From UBA11795 sp964652755 (GTDB lineage Bacteria > Chloroflexota > Dehalococcoidia > Lucifugimonadales > UBA826): a stretch of 64,000 nucleotides of DNA. Each line of letters begins with the position of its first letter. The stretch's first letter is position 1. The stretch lies in contig CAZZBP010000001.1 of NCBI GenBank assembly GCA_964652755.1, positions 1 through 64,000 on the forward strand, given 5' to 3'. This document shows, piece after piece, positions 41,113 to 48,988 of this stretch. The translations under genes and the position numbers were made by a program. The notes beneath the pieces are model-generated. The model did no database searches, had not been told where the DNA came from, and saw nothing but the letters and a program-made list of their open reading frames with translations.

Positions 41113-41907
41113 GTGGTTTTAGAAAAAGAGCGTATGAAGAATGTGGACGCCGCCCTTACGGCCAAAAATCTGAATGTATATTATGGGGACTTTCTTGCAA
41201 TCAAAGATGTGAACATGGCAATGAAAAAGAATTCTGTGACAGCACTCATCGGCCCTTCTGGTTGTGGGAAAAGCACTTTTCTTCGCTGCCTAAATAGAAT
41301 GAACGACTTGATTGCGAATGCTTCTGTGAAAGGAGAAATACTATTTAAGAATCTCAACATATATTCCGATAACGTTGATGCGACCGAGATACGTTCGAGA
41401 ATCGGAATGGTCTTTCAGAAACCTAACCCCTTTCCCAAATCGATTTATCAGAACATATCCTTCGGTCTCAAAGTGAATGGAGTCTCTGGTGACCTTGATG
41501 AGGCCGTGGAACTCTCTCTTCGTCAAGCTGCTCTATGGGAAGAGGTGAAAGACAGGTTAAATGATAGCGCTTTCACGTTGTCTGGGGGACAACAACAAAG
41601 GCTATGCATAGCCCGTGCGTTGGCCGTTGAACCTGAAGTGATCCTTATGGATGAACCTGCATCTGCTCTCGATCCGATAGCAACATTGGCTATAGAGGAC
41701 CTGGTTCACGAACTGAAATCACGTTACACGATCATCATAGTGACACACAATATGCAACAGGCCGCTCGCGTGTCTGATGAAACCGCGTTCTTTATGGTTG
41801 GTGAGAATCGATCAGGATATCTCGTCGAGCATGACGATACCCAGAGGATTTTTACAAATCCAAGTAATGAAAAAACTGAAGAGTATATAACGGGTAGGTT
41901 CAGCTAA
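41113..41907 (+). CDS. pstB: Phosphate ABC transporter ATP-binding protein PstB
   Basis: ATPase subunit of the phosphate importer. The 264-residue product has Walker A GPSGCGKST, the PstB-type insertion RMNDLIANASVKGEILF, signature LSGGQQQRLCIARAL, Walker B VILMDEPASALDP and the switch His (VTHNMQQAARVSD). GTG start at 41113; an ATG seven codons later is also possible. Confidence 0.95.
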   Translation: MVLEKERMKNVDAALTAKNLNVYYGDFLAIKDVNMAMKKNSVTALIGPSGCGKSTFLRCLNRMNDLIANASVKGEILFKNLNIYSDNVDATEIRSRIGMVFQKPNPFPKSIYQNISFGLKVNGVSGDLDEAVELSLRQAALWEEVKDRLNDSAFTLSGGQQQRLCIARALAVEPEVILMDEPASALDPIATLAIEDLVHELKSRYTIIIVTHNMQQAARVSDETAFFMVGENRSGYLVEHDDTQRIFTNPSNEKTEEYITGRFS

Positions 41908-41924
41908 GTAGGGGGAAGTGCTTT

Positions 41925-42575
41925 ATGCCTAGAGAGGATTTCGAGAGAAACTTGAAATTGGTTCAAGACGAAGTAGTCCAACTTTCGAGCATGGTAGAGA
42001 AGGCTATATTCAAGTCTATCGACTCGTTAAAGACACGAGATTTAGGAGCATCTCAACAAGTGATTGATGAAGATGACATTATTGATGCCAAGCAGGAAGC
42101 GATAGAACATAGATGTATTGATTTGATTGCCCTTGAGTCACCTATGGCTGTTGATCTCAGGATCATCATTGCGGCAATGATGGTGGCCAATGAGCTTGAA
42201 CGAATGGGTGACTATGCTGAAGGAATCGCCAAAATCAGTTTGGCGATGGGGGAGTTACCTCCCCTCAAACCACTTATTGATATCCCAAGAATGGCGGATA
42301 AGGCGGTCGATATGTTGCGCCGCAGCATAGAATCTTATGTTAACCGCGATATTGTCAGTGCTAAAGAGGTTTTCCATGATGACGACGAAGTTGACGGAAT
42401 GTATGAGCAGGTATACCGAGAACTTTTGACCTACATGATGGGTGATCCGACCACTATAGAGAGAGCTACTTATCTATTATGGGTGTCACACGACTTGGAA
42501 AGAGTCGCCGATCGTACCACCAATATAGCGGAACGAGTGATGTTTCTAGTCACCGGCAAAACGGAAATGGATTGA
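41925..42575 (+). CDS. phoU: Phosphate transport regulator PhoU
   Basis: PhoU links PstB to PhoR and restrains the Pho response when phosphate is plentiful. The 216-residue all-helical product has two PhoU repeats with metal-binding motifs (EHRCIDLIALESPMAVDLRIIIAAMMVANELERMGDYAEGIAK and SHDLERVADRTTNIAERV). Last gene of the pst operon, convergent with lipB 11 bases away. Confidence 0.93.
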   Translation: MPREDFERNLKLVQDEVVQLSSMVEKAIFKSIDSLKTRDLGASQQVIDEDDIIDAKQEAIEHRCIDLIALESPMAVDLRIIIAAMMVANELERMGDYAEGIAKISLAMGELPPLKPLIDIPRMADKAVDMLRRSIESYVNRDIVSAKEVFHDDDEVDGMYEQVYRELLTYMMGDPTTIERATYLLWVSHDLERVADRTTNIAERVMFLVTGKTEMD

Positions 42576-42576
42576 T

Positions 42577-42597
42577 AGAATCTAGATTACCGATTCT
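42577..42597. terminator. Possible bidirectional terminator between phoU and lipB
   Basis: AGAATC (42577-42582) and GATTCT (42592-42597) form a 6-bp stem with a 9-base loop between two convergent genes, running into the lipB 3' end. There is no strong T-run on either side, so the call rests mainly on position. Confidence 0.3.
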
Positions 42598-43252
42598 GAC
42601 TTTCATTCCAGAGCAATTTGGTTCCGAATATGTGTGAGAGACTATTGGCCGTCGAGCAGATCACTTCTTCCATCGAGACTGACTGTTTCGTTTGTGCTGA
42701 TATGGACGTAGCAATAGTGTCTGGCATTCCACAGGCAATAATGTGTTCAAAATATGATAGGTCGGTGGTGACATTTAGGGCGAATCCGTGAGAACTTGTT
42801 CCGTTACTGATTCTTACTCCAATGGATGCTATCTTTTTGCTGTTTACCCAAACTCCGGTTGGCCGTCCCTCAGTTTCTGAACTAATACCATAATTTGAAA
42901 GCATATTAGAGATTGTCTCTTGAAGCTTATTCACGTAAGTTAGGGGGCCCATATTCCCCGCGCGCCGTAAGTTGATTATTGGGTATCCTACTAACTGACC
43001 TGGACCATGGTAAGTTACCTCTCCGCCCCTGTCAGAACGATGTATTCTTATGCCATAATTGGCGAGATTTTCTTGATCAATCAACACGTCCTGATCTTTA
43101 GCCCGTCTCCCCATCGTGAAAACGTGAGGGTGCTGCAATAGAATCAGTTGGTCTGGGCCCCCTTCGCTAACAGATTTGTGAAGTTCCTTTTGGATAGTGA
43201 TGGCCGAGTCATAAGGCACTAGTCCGTGATATCTGGCAATTAAGTCAGTCAT
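42587..43252 (-). CDS. lipB: Lipoyl(octanoyl) transferase
   Basis: Transfers octanoyl groups from acyl carrier protein to lipoyl domains. The 221-residue product has LLQHPHVFTMGRRAK, RGGEVTYHGPGQLVGYPIINLRR, GRPTGVWVNSKKIASIGVRISNGTSSHGFALNV and the catalytic Cys in IIACGMPDTIATSI. It follows the BCKDH E2 gene by 32 bases on the same strand; E2 is its expected substrate. lipA is not in the window. Confidence 0.94.
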   Translation of the reverse strand: MTDLIARYHGLVPYDSAITIQKELHKSVSEGGPDQLILLQHPHVFTMGRRAKDQDVLIDQENLANYGIRIHRSDRGGEVTYHGPGQLVGYPIINLRRAGNMGPLTYVNKLQETISNMLSNYGISSETEGRPTGVWVNSKKIASIGVRISNGTSSHGFALNVTTDLSYFEHIIACGMPDTIATSISAQTKQSVSMEEVICSTANSLSHIFGTKLLWNESQNR

Positions 43253-43284
43253 TGCAAACTTTTAGGGATCATTCTTCAGGCTGG

Positions 43285-44610
43285 CTAGTAGACTGGAGTG
43301 TTGCCGTCCACAACTTCTAGGCGGCGTTTTACAGCTGTGGCAAATTCGCCCACTTCTTGACCATCCATAATTCGATGGTCAAAAGAGAGGCAAATGTTCA
43401 TCATGGAACGTATTGCTATGGCGTCTGCAACTATCACAGGTCGTTTCACAATAGCCTCGGTTGTCATGATTGCTGCCTGAGGATAATTGACCAAAGGCTG
43501 CGAAGCTACTGAACCTAGGACACCGGTATTGTTAACTGTAAAGGTACCACCTCTTACATCATCTACCGTAAGGGTTCCTTCACGAGAACGAGTGGAGACG
43601 TTTTCGACACTACGTGCAAGCCCAGCGATGCTCAGCGTATCCGCGTCATGAATCACGGGTACGACAAGGCCTGCATTTGTGGCTATCGCGATTCCTATGT
43701 TTATTCGGCTTTTCATTATGATCGAATCTTCACCCCAAGATGAATTGAGGAGCGGATTCTCTTTCAAAGACTCCGCGACAGCCTTGATCACAAAAGGTAG
43801 ATATGTGATGTTTATCCCCTCTCGTTGTTTGAATTCCTCCCTAATCGCTCGTCGCCTAGAAACCATGCCGGACACATCGACTTCAACAAGGCTCCAGGCT
43901 TGAGGGATAAGACTCGCACTTTTAACCATGTTACTGGCTATCATCTTGCGGATCGGAGTCAATTTTACTCTCTGATCACCATTAAGTTCACTTGGATAGA
44001 TCGAGATCGGCTGAGTTGCCTCTGGTATTGATTCGACCGCAGAATTTTCCTGTGATGATGATATGGAACCGGAATCAATGAACGATTGTACGTCTTTTCG
44101 GGTAATTCTATTGTTTCTGCCTGTGGCGGTTATCAACGACAGATCTATATCATGTTCTTGAGCTAGCCTGAGGACGGCCGGAGAAAATCTTGCGGAGTTT
44201 TTAATTTGACTCTTTTCAGGGAATTCTTCGGCAGTTGATCCGCCCGTGTTAGTCTGACCACCGGAACCTGTTGGGCCCACCGGAGCCGTATCCTTGAGAA
44301 GTACCCCTGTAGTTCCCAAATCATTAATATTGGGGACACCAGAATCTTCAGTCGAGGCTGCCTTTTTGGAATCTTGCTCGTTCGTCTCTATATCGGCTAA
44401 TATGGCCCCCATAGGAACCGTCTCTCCTTCGAAGGCGACGATTTCCTTGAGAATGCCGGTAACTGGTGACGGTAGTTCCATGGCCACTTTGTCCGTCACT
44501 ACTTCTACGAGCGGATCAAATTTTTCAACCTTACTTCCTACTTCCTTTAACCATTTGCCGATAATTCCTTCAGTAACAGACTCTCCTACCTGTGGAAGTT
44601 GAATTTTCAT
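43285..44610 (-). CDS. bkdB: Branched-chain 2-oxoacid dehydrogenase E2 (dihydrolipoyl acyltransferase)
   Basis: Core acyltransferase of the 2-oxoacid dehydrogenase complex. The product (441 residues from the ATG at 44610) has one lipoyl domain (2-76, lipoyl-Lys in TDKVAMELPSP), a linker, a peripheral-subunit-binding domain (about 138-173, FSPAVLRLAQEHDIDL) and the catalytic domain ending with SFDHRIMDGQEVG (HxxxDG). A TTG six bases upstream is an alternative start. Overlap and context with E1-alpha and E1-beta support a branched-chain complex, though pyruvate or acetoin specificity cannot be excluded. Confidence 0.9.
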   Translation of the reverse strand: MKIQLPQVGESVTEGIIGKWLKEVGSKVEKFDPLVEVVTDKVAMELPSPVTGILKEIVAFEGETVPMGAILADIETNEQDSKKAASTEDSGVPNINDLGTTGVLLKDTAPVGPTGSGGQTNTGGSTAEEFPEKSQIKNSARFSPAVLRLAQEHDIDLSLITATGRNNRITRKDVQSFIDSGSISSSQENSAVESIPEATQPISIYPSELNGDQRVKLTPIRKMIASNMVKSASLIPQAWSLVEVDVSGMVSRRRAIREEFKQREGINITYLPFVIKAVAESLKENPLLNSSWGEDSIIMKSRINIGIAIATNAGLVVPVIHDADTLSIAGLARSVENVSTRSREGTLTVDDVRGGTFTVNNTGVLGSVASQPLVNYPQAAIMTTEAIVKRPVIVADAIAIRSMMNICLSFDHRIMDGQEVGEFATAVKRRLEVVDGNTPVY

Positions 44611-44612
44611 GA

Positions 44613-45596
44613 TCAATATGCCGCCAGTTTTCTAATAGCCGTGGCTATTTTGGCTGAGTCGATCATGTACATTGCTTCCATGGGTGGACTGAAAGGCATT
44701 GCGGGCACTTCCGGACCTGCAAGCCTGGTTACGGGACCATCCAAATACTCGAAGGCATGTTCTGAAACAATGGCCGACACTTCTGCGCCAACCCCGAGTG
44801 CCTTGCTATCTTCATGCACTATGATCACTTTACCGGTTTTCATAGCTGTCTGCACAATGGCCTTATCGTCAATTGGTCTTACCGTGCGAAGATCAAGTAC
44901 CTCTACTTCAATTCCTTCAGCCGCAACGGCCTGAGCGGCTTCAAGACAATAATGAACCATAAGCCCATAAGTGATAACGCTAATGTCATTACCTTTCCGC
45001 TTGATATCAGCGCTGCCTATAGGAAGAGTGTATTCTTCGTCAGGCACTTCTCCCTTTACTAATCGATAAGTACGTTTATGCTCTAAAAATACCACTGGAT
45101 CATCGTCCCTAATAGCGGACTTCAATAAACCCTTTGCATCATAGGGTGTTGATGGAGTGATTACTTTCAAACCAGGGGTATGAGCGAACAAAGCCTCCAC
45201 GCTCTGCGAGTGATAAAGTGCACCGCGAACTCCGCCTCCATGAGGGGCACGTAATACCATAGGGGCGTGCAATTTGCCCTCAGTGCCATACCGCACCCTC
45301 GCTGCCTCTCCTACTACTTGGTTGATTGTAGGCCATATAAAATCACCGAATTCTATCTCCGCTATGGGTCTCATTCCGTGCATTGCTGAACCCAGTGCGA
45401 TTCCCGCTATGGAGGATTCTGCCAAGGGGGTGTCTATTACACGATCTTCTCCGAATTCGTCCAGAAAACCTTCAGTCGCGAGAAATACACCACCTCTTGC
45501 TCCAATATCTTCACCCATAATGAATACCCGATTATCCCTGCGCATTTCCTCCTGCATCGCATCTCGAACTGCCTCGAGAACGGTTTTGATTGTCAT
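44613..45596 (-). CDS. bkdA2: Branched-chain 2-oxoacid dehydrogenase E1 beta subunit
   Basis: The 327-residue product is the transketolase-like beta chain with MGEDIGARGGVFLATEGFLDEFGEDRVIDTPLAE, EIEFGDFIWPTINQVVGEAARVRY and the C-terminal transketolase domain with TVRPIDDKAIVQTAMKTGKVIIVHED. ATG start overlaps the E1-alpha stop by four bases. It pairs with E1-alpha to decarboxylate 2-oxoacids with thiamine diphosphate. Confidence 0.93.
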   Translation of the reverse strand: MTIKTVLEAVRDAMQEEMRRDNRVFIMGEDIGARGGVFLATEGFLDEFGEDRVIDTPLAESSIAGIALGSAMHGMRPIAEIEFGDFIWPTINQVVGEAARVRYGTEGKLHAPMVLRAPHGGGVRGALYHSQSVEALFAHTPGLKVITPSTPYDAKGLLKSAIRDDDPVVFLEHKRTYRLVKGEVPDEEYTLPIGSADIKRKGNDISVITYGLMVHYCLEAAQAVAAEGIEVEVLDLRTVRPIDDKAIVQTAMKTGKVIIVHEDSKALGVGAEVSAIVSEHAFEYLDGPVTRLAGPEVPAMPFSPPMEAMYMIDSAKIATAIRKLAAY

Positions 45597-46966
45597 CGGT
45601 ATTCACCAGGTTCCAACCCGGAATCCGATACGACATGTTGATAGAAATCGCTAGTTTCCGGGTACGGTGCTGCCTCAGCTTCTTCGGTAGCCTCATTTAC
45701 AAGACGTCGGGCTTCATCTTGTATAATCTGGTCCTCATTATCGTCAAGCTGTCCAATATCCCGGAGGTTTGTTCTGAGTAACTTCAGTGGATCACGAGTC
45801 TTAGCTTCTTCAATTTCTTGCGCTGAACGATAGATGGAATCGTCGTCGTCACTCGTGTGAGGTAAATATCTTTCTACTTGGGCCTCGATTAAGGTGGGGC
45901 CTTCCCCTGCTCTTGCTCGTTTGGCCGCTTCCGCTGTCACCTCATAGACTGCAACGATATCGCAACCGTCCACTTCAAAACCTGGCATGCCGTAGCCTTC
46001 TGAGCGTGAAGCAACGCTTTCAACCGCCATTTGTTTTCTTAATGGGACTGAAATTGCATATTTATTGTTCTCGCAGAAGAAGATAACAGGAAGCTTATGT
46101 ATTGATGCAAAGTTCATTGCTTCATGTGTATCACCAGCACTCGAAGCTCCATCCCCAAAGTAAACAATTACCACCCTATCTTCATTGTTCATCTTCGCTG
46201 CCAGTGCAGCCCCGACTGCTTGCGGCACATGGGTTGCAACAACATTAGATAAATTCACGATACCGTATTCTGGGTGAGCTCCATGTGTAGGGAACTGACG
46301 GGCACCGCTGAGGGGTTCACCTTGTTTGGCGAGGAAACCTTTGATAATTTGTGTCGGAGTTAGACCCAAGTCAAGTAATACTGCGAGATCTCGGTAGTAA
46401 ATGTAGAAGAGATCATATTTCTTTTGCAGAGCTGCTACAGAACCTATTTGACCAGCCTCATGGCCTTGCGAAGAAGCCATGATAGCTGCCTTACCCTGCC
46501 GGTTTAACATCCATATTCGTTCATCAAGTGTGCGGCATAGAACCATACGTCGGTACATGTGAAGGAGATCTTCATTTTTTAAAGACTTGTTTAGAATGAC
46601 ATCTTGCGCTGGATTTTTTGTATCAACACGTTTGGCGATATCTTGTGACAGATCTGCCTTCGCGTCATCTACGGTTAAGATGTGACCATCAAATTGCTCG
46701 GGCAATGATTCTTCTGCAATACTATTAGCACCTGCCTCACGAACGGCCCTTTCAAATGCCCCATCTTGAAGATTAAGCTGCGCGTCGCTAGTGTCTTCCG
46801 CAGAGTCATCTCGAGATATTTCTTGTTGGTCTTTGTCGTCAGCCATTCCGATCCATTTGCCCTTTGGGTTGCCAAGATCGATTTTCTTTGAGGTTGTCCT
46901 CGCATTTCTGGAATCTTTCTGGGTGTTCCAGAGATGATTTTCTCTTATTGAGTCTTCCTCAGCCAT
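45593..46966 (-). CDS. bkdA1: Branched-chain 2-oxoacid dehydrogenase E1 alpha subunit, N-terminally extended
   Basis: Thiamine diphosphate-binding alpha chain. The ThDP motif reads GDGASSAGDTHEAMNFASIH ... FFCENN, and the downstream PHTSDDDDSIYR is typical of branched-chain E1-alpha. The catalytic fold begins near residue 127 (LLHMYRRMVLCRTLDERI), so about 120 residues precede it, rich in Asp, Glu, Gln and Ser. An internal ATG at 46846 would remove 40 of them. Neither start has a strong ribosome-binding site. The extension may be a flexible tail or partly untranslated. Confidence 0.9.
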   Translation of the reverse strand: MAEEDSIRENHLWNTQKDSRNARTTSKKIDLGNPKGKWIGMADDKDQQEISRDDSAEDTSDAQLNLQDGAFERAVREAGANSIAEESLPEQFDGHILTVDDAKADLSQDIAKRVDTKNPAQDVILNKSLKNEDLLHMYRRMVLCRTLDERIWMLNRQGKAAIMASSQGHEAGQIGSVAALQKKYDLFYIYYRDLAVLLDLGLTPTQIIKGFLAKQGEPLSGARQFPTHGAHPEYGIVNLSNVVATHVPQAVGAALAAKMNNEDRVVIVYFGDGASSAGDTHEAMNFASIHKLPVIFFCENNKYAISVPLRKQMAVESVASRSEGYGMPGFEVDGCDIVAVYEVTAEAAKRARAGEGPTLIEAQVERYLPHTSDDDDSIYRSAQEIEEAKTRDPLKLLRTNLRDIGQLDDNEDQIIQDEARRLVNEATEEAEAAPYPETSDFYQHVVSDSGLEPGEYR

Positions 46967-47073
46967 TTTACTTACGGTCTCTTTGCTTGGTCAAAAGATA
47001 AAGATATGGCCGTCGATATTAGCAAAGAGACATCACCTATGTCACAGTTTGAACGTGAAGGGCACTATTTTGG

Positions 47074-47973
47074 TTATAGTCTGGACAGATATTGACCAGC
47101 TATGTCTATTCCGACCAAACCACTGTATGCATTTAGTAATCTACGTGTGATTGGACCAGGTATAGATCCTTCGCCGATGACAGATCCGTTGACACTAATA
47201 ACAGGGCAAATGCAAAAACTTGTTGAAGTAACGAAAGCTTCGTCAGCTGTGTATGCGTCGTATAGATCAATGTTTGCCTCCGTCGTTTCTATACCTAGTT
47301 CGGCGGCTAATTCTAGGGTAGTAGATCTGCTGATACCTGCTAAGACATATTGTTCTCTGGGGGTTACCACTGCTCCATCTCTGACGATGAAGAAATTGCT
47401 ACCAGGCCCTTCACAAAGGTTACCATTCATATCGAGAAGGATTGGCCAGCTTTCTGGATTCCGCTCTTTAGCCTCGAACTCAGCTTGAACCAAGTTAGCG
47501 TAATTCTGAATCTTCGCTCGGGGACTTAGAGATTCAGGGGGTGTCCGCCTGACTGAGGGCACCACTACAGGCATTCCCTCACTGTAATATTTAGCTCTGG
47601 CCGAGAAAGGGAGTGGAACAGATTCAACTATAACGGTTGGATTATCTCCTTCAGGAGTTGAAATCCCTCTCGAAACTCGTTGAGTCACCCAATAGTCATC
47701 ATCGTCTGATAATAGAGGCAGATTTGTTTCAACTACTTCCATGGTAATACGGGAGAGCTCAGATTTATCAATGAGAGGATCTAATCGGGCATACTTTAGC
47801 GACCTGAAAAACCTGTCGAGATGTTCGTCTAGTTTGAAAATACGATGTCCGAAAGTTCTCGTAGTATCGAATACTGAGTATCCTTGTAAAAATCCTCTGT
47901 CGTGGATGGATATCTTCGCGTCACTCTCCGGAATAATCTCTCCATTAACGTACGCAATTCTTTCAGTAATCAT
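47074..47973 (-). CDS. Class IV PLP aminotransferase (branched-chain aminotransferase-like)
   Basis: Fold-type IV aminotransferase of 299 residues. The ATG at 47973 is preferred because a GGAG site lies seven bases upstream and it gives the usual start (RIAYVNGEIIPESDAKISIHDRGFLQGYSVFDTTRTF). The PLP Lys is in SPRAKIQNYANLV, and EGPGSNFFIVRDG and LAGISRSTTLELA are family motifs. Branched-chain, D-amino acid and aminodeoxychorismate enzymes share the fold. Its place just upstream of the 2-oxoacid dehydrogenase genes on the same strand favours branched-chain amino acids. Confidence 0.85.
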   Translation of the reverse strand: MITERIAYVNGEIIPESDAKISIHDRGFLQGYSVFDTTRTFGHRIFKLDEHLDRFFRSLKYARLDPLIDKSELSRITMEVVETNLPLLSDDDDYWVTQRVSRGISTPEGDNPTVIVESVPLPFSARAKYYSEGMPVVVPSVRRTPPESLSPRAKIQNYANLVQAEFEAKERNPESWPILLDMNGNLCEGPGSNFFIVRDGAVVTPREQYVLAGISRSTTLELAAELGIETTEANIDLYDAYTADEAFVTSTSFCICPVISVNGSVIGEGSIPGPITRRLLNAYSGLVGIDIAGQYLSRL

Positions 47974-48002
47974 TCGATTCTCCGACACTGTAATTTCTTT
48001 TA

Positions 48003-48698
48003 TCAATCCATGGTTCGGAAACGGTAACCAACATTCCATATCGTTTCTATGAAGGGATTATCCGAATCATTCTCGATTTTGCTTCTAAGCCGCCGTATGT
48101 GCACATCGACTGTTCGAGTGCCTCCGAAGTAGTCGTATCCCCAAATCTGGCTTAATAGAGTTGCCCGATCGTATACACGGCCAGGGTTTGAGGCCAAAAG
48201 TAGAAGAAGCTCATATTCTTTAAATCTAAGATTAACTCTTTTATTGTTGACAGTTACGTCGTAGTTTGTAGGGTTGATAAACAGGTTATCCCTGGCTATA
48301 ACACCCTCGTCGAACGCATTGGTTACATTTGCTACGGCCCGCTTGGCCCTTAAGATGAATTCTGGTTCTTTCACGGGCGAACTTATGAGGTCGGTGATAT
48401 TGAGTGTAGGGTCTATGATACTCAGGTCGGCCTCCTCAATTATGGCTAAAGTGGCGATATCCAAAGAGGAGCATACCTCAGTCAACTTACGAAGATGGAG
48501 GACTGAGAGAGGCACTAGATGTAAAAGGACAAGACTGAAGTTCTTGTCCTTTTCAGCTGAGGTTAAAAGAGTGAGCAGTTCGGATGCTTCTCTTTCTGTC
48601 GTCACCTGTAGGTGTTCAATTCCTTCAGATTTAAGGCAGGCCTCCATATCTTTCCTGGACATATCTTCGGACGGTTCGGGTAGTTTATGTCTGAGCAT
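48003..48698 (-). CDS. Atypical OmpR-type regulator with degenerate receiver domain
   Basis: A 231-residue protein. The C-terminal winged helix (about 137-231) is a clear OmpR/PhoB DNA-binding domain (VNLRFKEYELLLLLASNPGRVYDRATLLSQIWGYDYFGGTRTVDVHIRRLRSKIE). The N-terminal half is shaped like a receiver but lacks the acidic pair near the start, and the phospho-acceptor position reads LVLLHLVP, with His60 in place of Asp. It is therefore unlikely to be controlled by aspartate phosphorylation. No histidine kinase is adjacent. It is divergent from ftsH and 29 bases upstream of the aminotransferase, so it may control either. Confidence 0.85.
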   Translation of the reverse strand: MLRHKLPEPSEDMSRKDMEACLKSEGIEHLQVTTEREASELLTLLTSAEKDKNFSLVLLHLVPLSVLHLRKLTEVCSSLDIATLAIIEEADLSIIDPTLNITDLISSPVKEPEFILRAKRAVANVTNAFDEGVIARDNLFINPTNYDVTVNNKRVNLRFKEYELLLLLASNPGRVYDRATLLSQIWGYDYFGGTRTVDVHIRRLRSKIENDSDNPFIETIWNVGYRFRTMD

Positions 48699-48873
48699 AT
48701 CCTTTAACCAAAGACCATTGACCGGTTAGTGCTTTTCTTCTTAAAAAATGAACCCAAGTATAGCAAAGCTACGTAATTCATTTGATAGCATTCTAGTCTA
48801 GTCGTACAAATAATAAGGTATCTCAAAGGATCGTAAGGAGCCCTTTACGTTGTGAAAGGAATCGTGTGAAGTT

Positions 48874-48901
48874 TTGCCCGATTATTGATTGGTACTATAA
48901 T
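48874..48901 (+). promoter_or_regulatory. Candidate ftsH promoter
   Basis: TTGCCC at 48874-48879 (four of six) and exact TATAAT at 48896-48901, 16 bases apart, lie about 88 bases upstream of the ftsH ATG in a 290-base divergent intergenic region. I see no CIRCE inverted repeat. No gene was found in 48699-48988. Confidence 0.55.
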
Positions 48902-48988
48902 ATTAAAAGCTAACGCTCACATAACTTACACGTTCGGTAAGGAAATGAATTCCAGCAATACTGGAAACCAGAAAACGGAGAGCATGCC

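Noticed and set aside
48699..48988. CIRCE or other heat-shock operator before ftsH
   Set aside because: No TTAGCACTC-N9-GAGTGCTAA-like repeat is present; only a sigma-70-type promoter was found.
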